Assembly: GCF_003672135.1 (NCBI RefSeq)
Contig: NC_039519.1
Coordinates: forward strand, 6,014,001 to 6,078,000
Direction of reading: 5' to 3'
Length of the DNA stretch: 64,000 nucleotides
Origin: Ooceraea biroi
Lineage: Eukaryota; Arthropoda; Insecta; Hymenoptera; Formicidae
The notes beneath the pieces were generated by a model that saw nothing but the letters and a program-made list of their open reading frames with translations, was not told the origin of the DNA and made no database searches. The translations under genes and the position numbers were made by a program. Within the stretch, counting starts at the first letter, position 1, and every line of letters begins with the position of its first letter. This document shows, piece by piece, positions 48,101 to 59,566 of this stretch.

Positions 48101-51100
48101 ATAGGTTCGGAGAACTTGTTTGCTCCGTCCCACGGGTGACCGACTCCTCGACGGGAATACGGAATCACGCGCGTAACGGGATGTGTTGAAATTGCAAGCG
48201 GAGGATTCAGCGCGTCTATGAACTTCCGGCTCGCCCCGTGCCATTTCGAGCTCGAAGATCTGGTTCCATCGAATCGCCCGCAGTATTTCCTCCTCGGGCG
48301 TTTCCAGCGGGATTACGCAACCCGCATTGGGCATCGCATAGATAGATGATAGAGCACGTTAGCATCGGTATGATTATTCCTTTCTAAGCTGAGGTAAAGT
48401 ATTTTGTCAAGTATCAGTTTAGTTCGAATCGGCAAGCGTGAGTTGACAAATTTATTGCATTTAGGGCGAACCACTAGCGCACGAGTAGAAACAAGAAAGG
48501 AAAGAAGAATGAAGGCTAGAGAGAGAAAGATAGGCGGGAACTCATTGAGCATTCATGCGGTATATACGAGGACTCTGGAACTGAAGATCGAGCTACGGAG
48601 AGAACGGAGGGATGCGCGGTACTCTCGCGTAGAGAGAACAAGGACAGTTAAGAACGGAAGGAGAAGGAACGACGGAAAGGGGTGGCGGGAGAGCGTGGTG
48701 ACACTCTCATTTCGGAGAGAATTTACAAGCGGCCCCCTCGCGTGCCTCGCATAGTCAGACCTAGTCCGACCTCTTATATATATTGCTGAGCGTAGCCAGC
48801 AGTCTGGCATAGTTAAGTGCGCTTCTACTAGATGTACCTGAGTGCTTACGAAATTCATTGACCTCCAGAGCGGTTGTCGCGGAAATGGTTGAGCAGGATG
48901 ATCGCGCGCATGTCCCTTATTGCATAGCGGAAACTTTGTCAGTTATGCACATCTTGCAAGCACAAATTCATATTCGCTTAATAATTATCTTAAATCAACG
49001 GATTAAAAGTTTTTAAGTTTTAACAACACTTATAAATATAGTCTGTGAGATTAGCTTTATGTTAGAAAATCGTCTTAAATCTTAATTATTACAGTCAGCA
49101 CGAAAAATATATTTTTCTCATTTATTACTATATTTTAATCTTAATGTAAAGAGGGGTGAAATTGTGATAAGACTTGCTTTGATATTTTAACGTTTTTCCA
49201 TAACAAACGTTAAGCGCTTAATAAATCGTATTTATATATAAAATTTATTTCTCAGTTTTTATCGAATTATTTCCCTAAATTATTTTTACTAAAAGATAAA
49301 GCGATCTAAGCATTTATAAGCACGAGAAAGACGTCATTGAACAAAAACGAGATAGGAAGTCCGCAATATCTTATGCACAGTCTGCCTGATACCGCAGTCA
49401 AAGTATGAGGGTGAGTCTGAAGCGTAATACGAACGACCTTACAGGTTGCCACGATTACCTGGGGTGCAGGTGGCCGAGTTGGTGTCGGTACCACCCCGCG
49501 CCGCCCCCACGTCAACACCCAGCGATCCACCTAGCACCCACCCATCCCTTTGTTTCTTTCTCGCTTGCACCTACGGTCGCCATCACTCTCGAACCACCTC
49601 ATTGCCCCCGGGCACGCAATCATTATGCTACCCCTGCGATACCACCGACCGACGGGTGGGCCACGCCAACGGAATCGTTGCGCCATTATGGAAGTTATGT
49701 GGGCGTGCACGATTGCAGTTTGCTCCTTGCCAACTTTATTTACGAATTGGATCGCATGACGATACCGACTCACCAGGGTTAGATGAAACGTGGCGCGACG
49801 CTTGGCTCACTCCCCAATTCCTGCAGGAATCTTATCGGCTGATCTGTAACACGATAATGCATGATCAGAGTGTTTCTTTGTTGCTGCATTTGTACTTGAT
49901 TAAACTATCGTAGCGAAAGATCGCTGCAAATACAAGCAGTACATTCCAAAATAGCAAATGTTAGTTATTAGATTCAGTAATTGAGGAATTATGACTAAAA
50001 ACACATTTTGTACGTATGTATGTGCGTAAAGAATAATTTAAAGCTATTATTTTATTCTTTATCTTCAGATTTTTATGTAGGTCAAACACAAAGCATAAGA
50101 AAATCTTTTACAATTCGCGGTTATCAACCGTCTTAATAATGCAAAAAAAGCATAGAATCAGTCAAAGTGCGTTTGTTTAGTGCATTTTCGTTTCATTTGC
50201 ACGACACAGTAGCCGTGGATACCGTTGAGGGCCAAGGATATGATAGGACAAGGCAGGATCGGTATAGAGCCGGAGCATCGTTGGAGAGAATGGGAGAAGG
50301 TACGTGTCGCCACGGGGAAAACTTACATGCATATCCCGAGGGAGGCCGCGCGGCGTCAGGTTGGCACAAGGGTGGCAGAAGTTACGGCGTCTCGACGACG
50401 CCACTTCCTAAGTCTGCTCGCAGCATTACCTTACTGTCTAACCCACCTACCTACCCCCGCATCCGAGCGAGGCACCCGTTAGAGCCCTCGGTTCTATCCA
50501 CTCTCCAACCACTCTCCTCTACTGCTGAGCATACTCTTCTTGGTGAGCCCCAGCCGGTGCTACGGAGCTACTTCGAGCTGCTCAAAGCGGTACCGCCGTC
50601 TCTTGCAGTCTCATACGAAGAGGCGAGAACGTAAACGCAGCCTACAGGGTTGTAGAAACAAGATGGCGCACTGAGACCGCCGCGAGAGTTGGGCGAGACT
50701 CTCGCTGGAGCACGCGGCGAGATCGTCCCGGAACAGACGAATTTGATGTGCCTCCCGGGCTAACGCGGTAACAAGTTCCCGGCAAGTTTTCTCGGGGTGG
50801 GCGGAGGGGGTGAGCGCACCGCGGACCCGGAATATTAAATTTGTTTAACAAGCCACCCGGCTCCTACTTCGACTCCGCTAATTCCGCGTCCTTCGTCCGG
50901 CTTCGGGACACGCCGGTGCTTCTCTCAGACCGAAATTAAATTTCGTCTAATTAACGACCAAGCGCGCCAGCTCCGAAATTCCTGGAGCAGCAGTCCGCAC
51001 TCCAGGTGGCTCGTTGAGCAATCTCGATTTCGGCGAGTGAATAAAAAGCGCGAATCTATGTAAATCTGTTAGAGAATATAGGAAGCACAATTTAAATAAG

Positions 51101-51186
51101 CACATCTCTTAGTGAGCAAACTGCAAAAAGTTTTAAATAAATATATAATTAAATAAGTATAATGTGCTTGTATCACTATCATAATA
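42136..51186. other. Single-copy DNA without a recognisable gene
   Basis: The longest stretch free of elements. CpG-rich, stop-poor blocks (43630-44110, 46970-47250, 47600-48330, 49400-49780, 50170-50640) yield many overlapping frames, the longest 239 aa on the minus strand, but none has a recognisable domain. 44940-45040 is C/T-rich, 48038-48088 is GA-rich, and 44500-44620 and 48950-49330 are AT-rich. Exons of an unrecognised gene cannot be excluded. Confidence 0.45.
48038..48088. repeat. Purine-rich (GA/GGGGG) tract
   Basis: GAGAGAGAAAGAAAAAGAGA-like sequence followed by GGGGGAGGGGGG. Read on the other strand it produces the serine/leucine-rich frames seen here. Confidence 0.7.
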
Positions 51187-51188
51187 TA

Positions 51189-51969
51189 CAGGGTGTCCCG
51201 GGTTTTAACCGACAAACTGCGGGAGCATATTCTACTAGTGGAAATAAGAAAAAATTCTTATATCGAGTTTGCTTAGAAATGCTTCATTACAAAGTTATAA
51301 ACCAATATTGAAAAGAAATATGAGATAAGTAACAACGGATTTTTTCACAAAAATAAAAATTATCTGCGCAATGATTTAGTGACGCATTTCAAAATGTTGT
51401 CCTTGCACATCGATACAAGCTAGACATCGACGTAGTACAGAATTTGTTACAGTACGACATTCCTGAAAATTTGGTTGCATCTCAGTAACTGAATTAGTAA
51501 TTCGTTGCTTTAAATCTTCAAGCGAGATTACTTCTGTACTGTAAACTTTATTTTTTAAAGTTCCCGATAAATAAAAATCAAGAGGCGTTAAATCGGGCGA
51601 TCTTGGAGGCCAGAAAACCGGTGCTCCTCGACCAATCCACCTATGAGCGTAATGTTCGTCTAACCAGTTTCTAACTTGTCTGGCATAGTGCGATGGACAA
51701 CCGTCTAACTGTATCCAGCTGTTTTGGCGAAACTGCAGTGGCACATTTTCCATCAAAATTGGTACATGTGAATACACGTAACATAAACATCTTCGACCTT
51801 GCAAATTCCACACTATGTTCCGTTGTTACTTATCTCATATTTCTTTTCAATATTGGTTTATAACTTTGTAATAAAGCATTTCTAAGCAAACTCGATATAA
51901 GAATTTTTTCTTATTTCCACTAGTAGAATATGCTCCCGCAGTTTGTCGGTTAAAACCCGGGACACCCTG
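51189..51969. mobile_element. 781-bp Tc1/mariner-type element with ~150-bp inverted ends
   Basis: TA on both sides (51187-51188, 51970-51971). The ends are CAGGGTGTCCCGGGTTTTAA and its reverse complement, and the arms run through GACAAACTGCGGGAGCAT to about 51336 / 51820. The interior carries the C-terminal part of a transposase on the minus strand. The N-terminal domain and first catalytic aspartate are deleted, so this copy is non-autonomous. Confidence 0.9.
51376..51813 (-). pseudogene. Mariner-type transposase, C-terminal DDE fragment (DD41D-like spacing)
   Basis: The 145-aa open frame contains WIQLDGCPSHYARQVRNWLD (second catalytic Asp at residue 37) and FWPPRSPDLTPLDFYLSG (third catalytic Asp at residue 79, in PLD). 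There are 41 residues between them, the DD41D spacing associated with rosa-type mariners, rather than DD34D. The usual YLWG after the motif reads YLSG. The frame then continues with a normal-looking tail (KNKVYSTEVISLEDLKQRI). The N-terminal helix-turn-helix and first Asp are missing because the upstream gene has been replaced by the terminal repeat. It lies wholly within the element 51189-51969. The family call is solid; the rosa/DD41D subgroup is an inference from spacing. Confidence 0.82.
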
Positions 51970-51971
51970 TA

Positions 51972-53698
51972 TAATATCATATTTTTTATGTTGCGTGCTA
52001 GTTTGTCAGTTTATCTCACTCTTTCGCAACGTCCTCTTATGAAAGCAGGTCAACGCGCGCGCGTAGCGCTTTACCTAATCCGTCTGTCGAGGCGAAGTCG
52101 TTCAACAAGAAAGACTACGCTCTCAGAGATCTGACGAGACTGAAAGAGAAAGGGAGATATCTTCATCCATATCAATTACTCTGCGATTAGATGGATGAAG
52201 ATACGAGCGCGCAACGTTTGAAACATTGGCCTCAAAGATGGCAGTTGTTTGTAGGACGGAGGGGTGGAGGGAAGAGGAGAGCCCTTGCCGAGTGAGGACA
52301 CGAGAAAGGTCCGTCGTGTCCATTGTGATTGACAACACGACTGCCAGAGCGGCGATCCTGATTCTTTGATTGAGCGCTGTCACTCTGCAGATAAGAAACG
52401 GCCCGGCGAATATCTTAATGAGAGGCGCCCGTGGCGATCGCTCTTGCCCGCCTATGCGTTTTACGTACTTAATTAACCCACCAGAGCCTATTTGCACCGC
52501 AGAATATCGATTTCACCGTTGACATCACGAGGTGGATCGACACGGACCCGCTGCCAATTAACGCAAGCAATCGATCTTTCCTCTCCACGTCCTGTCGATT
52601 AACTCTCTCGCCATTTATCCGCCTATTAAATAGGCCAATCGAATCGGCAACCTATAGAAATTGAGATTTGTGCTCTTCAAGGCTGCCAAATATGCAGAAT
52701 AGAATTAAACACACGCAATAATGATTACTCTCGCTGGTGTGTTAACGACTTTCAGAAATAATCTTAATGCCATTTCAGAGCTACACGAGAAATATTTCAT
52801 AAAGCACAGAACTCTCTGAAATTAACCAGTCGTCATTCCCTTAAACATTTTTTAGCTTTAATAATTATAAAAAGATGAAAAAAAATTTTTTCGCTAGAAC
52901 TCTTTCTAGAACTCATGTAGAACTGTAGATCTTTTAAAATCTAGCCGGAATTATGGCGGAAACTGTCGCAGGACAAAGTGAGACGCTGCGTGAAGTTGGC
53001 GTCTCACTTTGCACTATGCGATTTTTTCGCTTTAATGGCCAGAACTATGTGTTTAACCTATCAGGAACTCTAGAACTATTAAAAAGGGAGCCAGAACTCT
53101 CAATAATTAATGATTTTCCGCGAAATGATACGCCAGCTTCACACACACTGATACTCCAGCATGTAATCGAGATATCAAGGTTGCAAAGGCTCTCACCATC
53201 AAAAAAGGGAGATGGAAGGTGGCTCAAGCTGATCGAAAAAAAAGTACGGAGAAGTTAAGGATACGCGGCGCATGTAAGGCGCGGTCGTTATCTTGTCGAT
53301 CAAACAATTAACAATGCCAAGCAGTACCGGCGAGGCGACGAAGAAGGTAGGATCGGCACGCAGGAGGTGCATCTCGATCAAAGAGATCAAAGTTGAGTTT
53401 GCAGATATCGCCGCAGGGAAGTCGAGGGGACAATCGAGTTTCGACCGATCGTCCAATCGCAGCGGAACAGAACCGCCTCTCGTCGATGTCTCCTTTTCGC
53501 AGTGTTACCCGTTAATTACCCATTAATTAGCCGTCCTTTAATTGCCTGCCGACCGCAGGGCACGTAGGCTGCGTGGACGGAGAGGGACGAACTCGCGTTG
53601 AATATCGAATTTGCCTCTTCTTCCGCTATCCTCCTGACGGTGTTCGTTTTGATAACCATCCAACAGAGAATTTATCTATACGTAACTGTTTTAAATTA
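51972..53698. other. Single-copy DNA with two short perfect hairpins
   Basis: No recognisable gene. 52159-52170 / 52191-52202 form a 12-bp perfect stem (ATCTTCATCCAT). 52974-52986 / 52999-53011 form a 13-bp perfect stem (CAAAGTGAGACGC). Open frames of 101-124 aa match nothing known. Confidence 0.5.
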
Positions 53699-53700
53699 TA

Positions 53701-54286
53701 CAGGTTGTCCCACGTAACGTGTCCAATCGCTCTGCTGCATTTAGATCTCGTTAAGATGAACTAAAAAGTCTTCTTCCATTTTGCAATTAACCATGCAAAT
53801 TTCGAGTAATTAAGTAAAGAAAGTTCGCTAATTCAGCGGACGCGATTGGCAGCGAGGGAACTAGGCATGAATGACTGAATAAAAAACGGCTAGCCACGCG
53901 CGCGACGCGAGCGTATTTCGAAGAACGCGATAATCGGATTACAGCGAGTATCGGATTACAGCGGCAGGCGAGACGACGCGTGGACAACACTTTCTCGGCA
54001 ACACGAGCACATGAATGAGAAGCTGAGAAATTATTGTCCACGCGTCGTCTCGCCTGCCGCTGTAATCCGATACTCGCTGCTATCGCGTTCTTCGAAATAC
54101 GCTCGCGTCGCGCGCGCGGCTAGCCGTTTCATTCACGCCTATTTCCCTCGCTGTCAAAATCGCGTCCGCTGAATTAGCGAACTTTCTTTACTGAATTACT
54201 CGAAATTTGTATGGTTAATTGCAAAATGGTATAAGACTTTTTAGTTCCTTAACGAGATCTCTGCAGCAGAGCGATTGGACACCCTG
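53701..54286. mobile_element. 586-bp fold-back MITE
   Basis: Left end CAGGTTGTCCCACGTAACGT after TA. The right end is the reverse complement of CAGGGTGTCCAATCGCTCTG. The left end carries about 12 extra bases (CACGTAACGTGT) between TGTCC and CAATCGC. The arms (53701-53987 and 54034-54286) leave only a ~46-nt loop, so almost the whole element is one hairpin. The left arm contains a small direct duplication of ATCGGATTACAGCG. There is no coding capacity. Confidence 0.85.
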
Positions 54287-54450
54287 CATATACGCTATTT
54301 ATGAAGATTTAAAAATAACATTTTTAAGAGGCGAAAAAGCGATCGCTTCATAAATCAGCACCAATCAAGGAAATGTCGTTTCGATACGATGGCGCAGAGT
54401 CGGTAGAAGAAAAGGCCGAGACCGGGATGAAATGCACCAACAGAAATATA

Positions 54451-55794
54451 CAGGGTGAGGCACCTAAAACAGGCCACCTGAATATCTCGGCTGTTATTGG
54501 TGATAGAAAACAATGTGTCAGACCAAACTTGCATGGTTTCAAGGGATACATAATTTGTTCTAAATAGTTTTTTATTAGGTGGACGCGTAGAGTCATATGA
54601 AGATCAACTTCGTTTTTTTAAATGGTATGATATGTTTTTTTACGTACCATCTAGTAGAGGGTTTGAAGATGCGCACATTGATCTACGGGTCAAAATCATT
54701 CAAGGTCACTGAAGGCTAAAATTTCTAAGTGCTAGAACTTTTTCATTTCTGAGTTTACAGTATTTTCAATAGCAGAGAACTCTAGGCAATATAAAAAATA
54801 ATAATATCATCAACTCAGAACTCCTCTGAGAAGAACAAAATTTTAAACTCGAGAACTTTTTCATTTCTGAGTTTATGGTATTTTCAATAGCAGAGAACTC
54901 TAGGCAATATAAGAAATAATGATATGAACAACTCAGAACTTATCGGAAAAGAAAAAATTTCTAAGGGCTAGAACTTTTTTATTTCTGAATTTACGGTATT
55001 TTCAATAGCAGAGAACTCTAGGTAATATAAAAAATAATGATATCATCAACTCAGAACTCCTCTGAGAAGAACAAAATTTTAAACTCGAGAACTTTTTCAT
55101 TTCTGAGTTTACGGTATTTTCAATAGCAGAGAACTCTAGGCAATATAAAAAATAATGATAACAACAACTCAGAACTTCGCGGAAAAAGAAAAAATTTCTA
55201 AGGGCTAGAACTTTTTCATTTCTGAGTTTACGGTATTTTCAATAGCAGAGAACTCTAGGCAATATAAAAAATAATGATAACAACAACTCAGAACTTCGCG
55301 GAAAAAGAAAAAATTTCTAAGGGCTAGAACTTTTTCATTTCTGAGTTTACGGTATTTTCAATAGCAGAGAACTCTAGGCAATATAAAAAATAATGATAAC
55401 AACTCAGAACTTCGCGGAAAAAGAAAAAATTTCTAAGGGCTAGAACTTTTTCATTTCTGAGTTTACGGTATTTTCAATAGCAGAGAACTCTAGGCAATAT
55501 AAAGTAAATTATTTTCCCTTGCAGTTGGCCTTCAGTGACCTTGAATGATTTTGATCCGTAGATCAATGTGCGCATCTTCAAACCCTCTACTAGATGGTAC
55601 GTAAAAAAACATACCATACCATTTAAAAAAACGAAGTTGACCTTCATATGACCTCTACGCGTCGACCTAATAAAAAACTATTTAGAACGAATTATGTGTC
55701 CCTCGAAACCATGCAAGTTTGGTCTGACACATTTTTTTCTATCACCAATAACACCCGAGATATTCAGGTGGCCTGTCTTAGGTGCCTCACCCTG
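54451..55794. mobile_element. 1,344-bp mariner-type MITE, CAGGGTGAGGC family, with seven internal subrepeats
   Basis: TA-flanked (54449-54450, 55795-55796). The ends CAGGGTGAGGCACCTAAAAC and reverse complement match the 41380 element throughout the ~265-bp arms. The extra ~590 bp relative to that copy come from expansion of the internal ~118-bp unit. No transposase is encoded. Confidence 0.9.
54722..55525. repeat. Seven-copy ~118-bp tandem repeat inside the MITE
   Basis: AACTTTTTCATTTCTGAG (with minor variants) recurs at about 54735, 54853, 54971, 55088, 55208, 55327 and 55444. Two spacer types alternate. One has GGAAAAAGAAAAAATTTCTA; the other has TCCTCTGAGAAGAACAAAAT and CTCGAG. The order is a-b-a-b and then a run of a-type copies. 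The related copy at 41380-42133 has only two units. Confidence 0.9.
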
Positions 55795-55796
55795 TA

Positions 55797-58265
55797 TAGA
55801 CTCTTATTTTACCCGCGACGAAGTTCGAGCAGCTCGTCCAAGGATCCAAGGCGATGTGAGGGAGAGAGAAAGAGGACTGCGGCTATAATGGCACAAAGCC
55901 TCTTTGAATCTCCGAGACGCACCGCCTCGCACACGAGACTTCGCTATCGACGATCTGCTGCATCCTATGCAAATCTTCCTCCTTATAAATACATCAGCCT
56001 GCGCGGATCTTGGGTGCCCCTCTGACCTGCCGCTACGCCTCCCCGTTCCTTGTCATTCCGTCTCTTTTGCTAATGTTGATCGAAGCCGTCCTAACTCGCG
56101 TTATAGAGGCAATAACGTTGAAAAACGGTTGTAAGAATAAACTTAATCGAAAATATCTGGCGATCTACCTATCTACACCTAAAAATGTTAATATCGAAGG
56201 AAATTAATAAACGATATTGCCGGATTTCGTTTCGATAAAAACGTTTTCGATCAAAGTTGTGAGTAGGTTCGTCGCGTTATATTAAAGTGTAGCAACTGTT
56301 ATCTGCCGTCGACTACTTTCCCTTGAATTGTAATTCTGCCATATATTTTTCTTTAATTATAGCTAATTCCCCGCTAATTAACATTACATTTCCGATTTCA
56401 CCGGTGCATTACAGGAGTCGAGCGTGATGTCGGTATTAATTAACGCGCGTCTATTGTACGTACAAATAAAGCCGACACAGACACATAGCTACAATCCAAC
56501 GGAACGTATCCTTAATTATCTCGCATAATACGAGGTTGAAGATACGAGCGCGCTAGAACCATACGCGGAATGAATACGTTTCAAAGGGCCCAACGTACGA
56601 TTCTTCGACAGGAGCACCCACCGCCGCCTTTCTCCTCTATCAATATCGCGATAAATCGCGATTCGAGCGAGCGAGGAGGCGGCTTCATTTTTCGCGGTAA
56701 AAGCGCATGGAGATGAGGACCACCGCGCGAAACGCGCGATCAACCGATGTTTCGACGGTGATTTAATGCAGCGGCGTGCAGGTGTCCGCCAGGTAGATAT
56801 CGTGCATCGCTAAGGGCCCCGGCAATGGGAATCGGACCTGAAGAGGTGCCATGCATTTTGATGGGCCTCTGATCGCTCGTCCACCCTCCTCTCCTCCTTC
56901 CTTCCTTTCTCTCTCTTTCTCAGCCCTTCCCCCCCTTGCTCTCTATCTTTCTCGCTCGCTTGCTCACTCGCTCACTTCGTCTGGTCGTCGCCGTTGTCGC
57001 ACAATGAGACACGTATCATTCTTATCCTGCCACATCTTGTCACGGAGCCGTTGTACTTAAGGCGTCGCGCCGATTATAACAATTTGTTCGCGCCGTCGGG
57101 GGCAGGTCTGACCGGATTGTCAAATGAAACGCCAGTGCTGTGCTGCTTGTATAACGCTGCGAAACGCTATATGCCTCGGCCTTTCGAGAGCATTTTTCGC
57201 TTGCTTTTGCCGAAATAATTTTCGCGTTATTACTCGATATCAAGAGAAATACATGAATTTTACGTTTATTTGTATTATGCGCGTAATATGCATTGTTATT
57301 CCACGTCAGTATCACGAAATGATTTTTCCTCTATCACAATTTAATTGTGTATTCATTAATTATTGCCTACAATCGGAATTATTTGTAATATGATCAATTA
57401 TAGGTCTCGGTATTAGTTCGGATATCACAGTCAGGAAGCCCCTGTTTCCTCTTTTGTCGTTAAAACAAATCCAAGCGCGCCTCATTAAAACGTGCAAATT
57501 GTTATCCGTTGTTTGTACCGTGGCTCAGTAATTATCGCGAAATTAATATTTATGAAGTATGTCGAGGCGCACACAGGTACTGATTAATTGTTGAATTAAT
57601 TCGATAATTAATTGCGATATAATAAAACGATAATTATCACGGGATTAATGTTTGCTAAATATATGTCGTCCGGATGCGTTCCCAATGCGCGTCGTATTAA
57701 AAAAGGAGACCGCAGCCAGATTACGTGGAGCGCGGCGAGGAGTGTGATTACGCTCGGCGAGTTCTCCCCTTCGGCGCAAAGAGGAAAACGTTATTCTTTA
57801 ATTACAGATGACAAATGGTTCGTTTCGGCGGTTATGCGGCCGGGGTAAAGCGCGGTGGACGAACAAGCCGTACGCACTCGTTATTTCGTACTTGGAGCAC
57901 GGCGAAACGGGGGACACGCCGGGCCGCGCAATAATGCTGGCCTGAAAAAGCTGAAAAAGAGGGCCAGAAGGACAGCCATTACTTCCGACGCTTCGCGTCC
58001 AAACGATCACCATTTGTCTCGTCGCAGCCGACGTTATGCAAAGAGCTCTCCTCTGCTAGTTGATGATTCGATGTCGGTAGCGAGAATTATAAACAAGAAA
58101 CGTTGCCTTTTACCGAAGAATATAAAAACTTCTCTGACAAACAAAAATTTTTTACGAGGTAAAATCTTTTTTATTACTGCAAATATGTAAAAATTCTTAA
58201 TAGCTTCCTTAGTTAGAAATGATAGAAAATATTACAGATAATTATTAATATTAGATTCAAGAATA
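55797..58265. other. Single-copy DNA without a recognisable gene
   Basis: 56881-56975 is a pyrimidine-rich tract. 57528-57650 is AT-rich with many TAATTA/ATTAAT cores. The remainder is mixed. Open frames are at most 111 aa apart from one of 125 aa that starts inside the upstream MITE; none is recognisable. Confidence 0.5.
56881..56975. repeat. Pyrimidine-rich (TC) tract
   Basis: CTCTCCTCCTTCCTTCCTTT-like run followed by CTCGCTCGCTTGCTCACTCG quasi-repeats. Confidence 0.7.
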
Positions 58266-58267
58266 TA

Positions 58268-58856
58268 CAGGGTGGCCCATTTTAATTTATACAGTCGATT
58301 TTTTAAAAAACTAAAAGAGATACGAAAAAATGTTTCAGACAAAAGTTGCATGTTTTCTCGCGTAGAATCCGAATCCGTAATAAAAAGTACCATGTCTCAC
58401 TAAAAAACAATTTCAGAATTCTAACTTCCGGTCTGAAATTGTTTTTTAGTGAGACATGGTACTTTTTATTACGGATTCGGATTCTACGCGAGAAAACATG
58501 CAACTTTTGTCTGAAACATTTTTCTGAAAAATGTCATCTTATGTCCTTAAAATGATCTTCAAGATGAGTTTTGAGGACATTTTAAGGACATAAGATGACA
58601 TTTTTCGGAAAAATGTTTCAGACAAAAGTTACTTACTTTTCGATGGAGAATAAGAATCTGCAATAAAAAGTTGGGGTTTCAGTTTAAGAAATTGAAGGTG
58701 ATCTTCGCGTGACCTTCAAACGACTATTCAAGGTCAAACCAATGGTATCATCTTATGTCCCCCTCGAAATCGTGACATGTCTGTCTGAAACATTTTTTCG
58801 TATTTCTTTTAGTTTTTTTAAAAAATCGACTGTATAAATAAAAATGGGCCACCCTG
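58268..58856. mobile_element. 589-bp MITE built of nested palindromes
   Basis: TA-flanked (58266-58267, 58857-58858) with ends CAGGGTGGCCCATTTTAATT / reverse complement and outer arms of ~85 bp. Inside, a perfect 92-bp inverted repeat (58326-58417 / 58432-58523, 14-nt loop) is followed by a perfect 28-bp inverted repeat (58527-58554 / 58578-58605). The same short peptide can be read on both strands because of the palindrome; it is not a gene. Confidence 0.9.
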
Positions 58857-58858
58857 TA

Positions 58859-59313
58859 TATGAAGCGAACAGTGATGGAACCCTAACAGCTTTATACTAT
58901 TATTTATACTTTAAAATATATTAAATTAAAATTTAATATATTTGCAATTCGCAAATCGAGGATGATTTACGCGATATCGACGACGCGGTTGAATTATCGG
59001 AAGCAAAATAAGCATGCGATTGACGTAATAATTGAATTTATTTACCGTTGTAGATGATCCAAAGTCGCCATTATTGCTTCTTTCCAGCGCTGAATTCTTC
59101 CCGTCCATCCATTTAGAGTGCACACTGCACTTTTTCACTTCACGTTCGATCGCGGACCTCGACGACGATCGTCCGGCACGGGACGCGGTTTCCGGCACTC
59201 TTTCGAAGAATTCCTCACGCCGACGTGCGAGAACGCGAAAACGCGAAAACGCGACGCCACGCCGATCTTTCGGAAACCCGTAATGGCGGATGGCAAAGGG
59301 CAATGGTCACGAG
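58859..59313. other. Single-copy DNA, AT-rich then CpG-rich
   Basis: 58880-59050 is AT-rich. 59090-59313 is CpG-rich with GCGAGAACGCGAAAACGCGA quasi-repeats around 59225-59255. No recognisable gene. Confidence 0.45.
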
Positions 59314-59566
59314 TATCGAACGGCCTCGTTCGATCGCGATCTCGCGCTCCGCGGTGATCCGCGACGTCATCCCACGCGACTCGGCACTCGTGATCGATGA
59401 TCGGCGTGCGTGAGGCGCGGACGCATTTAAAGATCGCGAAACGAGCTCGAACGCTGTTCCGAAACGTCGCGATGCAGCGCGAAATAGTTTGAACTCTTTG
59501 AACTGGAGAAGAAAGCCGGAGGGGGAGGTACTTCCTTTTTAAAATGAACAGCGTGGTTCAAGTGAG
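59314..59566 (+). repeat. Left copy of a ~255-bp inverted repeat flanking TRIM array B
   Basis: From TATCGAACGGCCTCGTTCGA through GATCGGCGTGCGTGAGGCGC and GAAGAAAGCCGGAGGGGGAG to GTGGTTCAAGT. The reverse complement recurs at 63303-63560 with scattered substitutions and small indels, e.g. a 9-bp difference near CCGCGACGTC. The sequence is CpG-rich and single-copy apart from these two. Confidence 0.88.

Noticed and set aside
47615..48334. 239-aa minus-strand open frame
   Set aside because: GC-rich, stop-poor DNA with a serine/leucine low-complexity run from a GA tract. No recognisable domain, and other frames in the same region are open too.
49446..50634. Two 155-aa plus-strand frames
   Set aside because: Composition-driven (proline, serine, arginine); no domain, and frames open simultaneously on other frames.
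58303..58555. Same peptide (MHVFSRRIRIRNKKYHVSL) readable on both strands
   Set aside because: A direct consequence of the perfect 92-bp palindrome in the MITE; not two genes.
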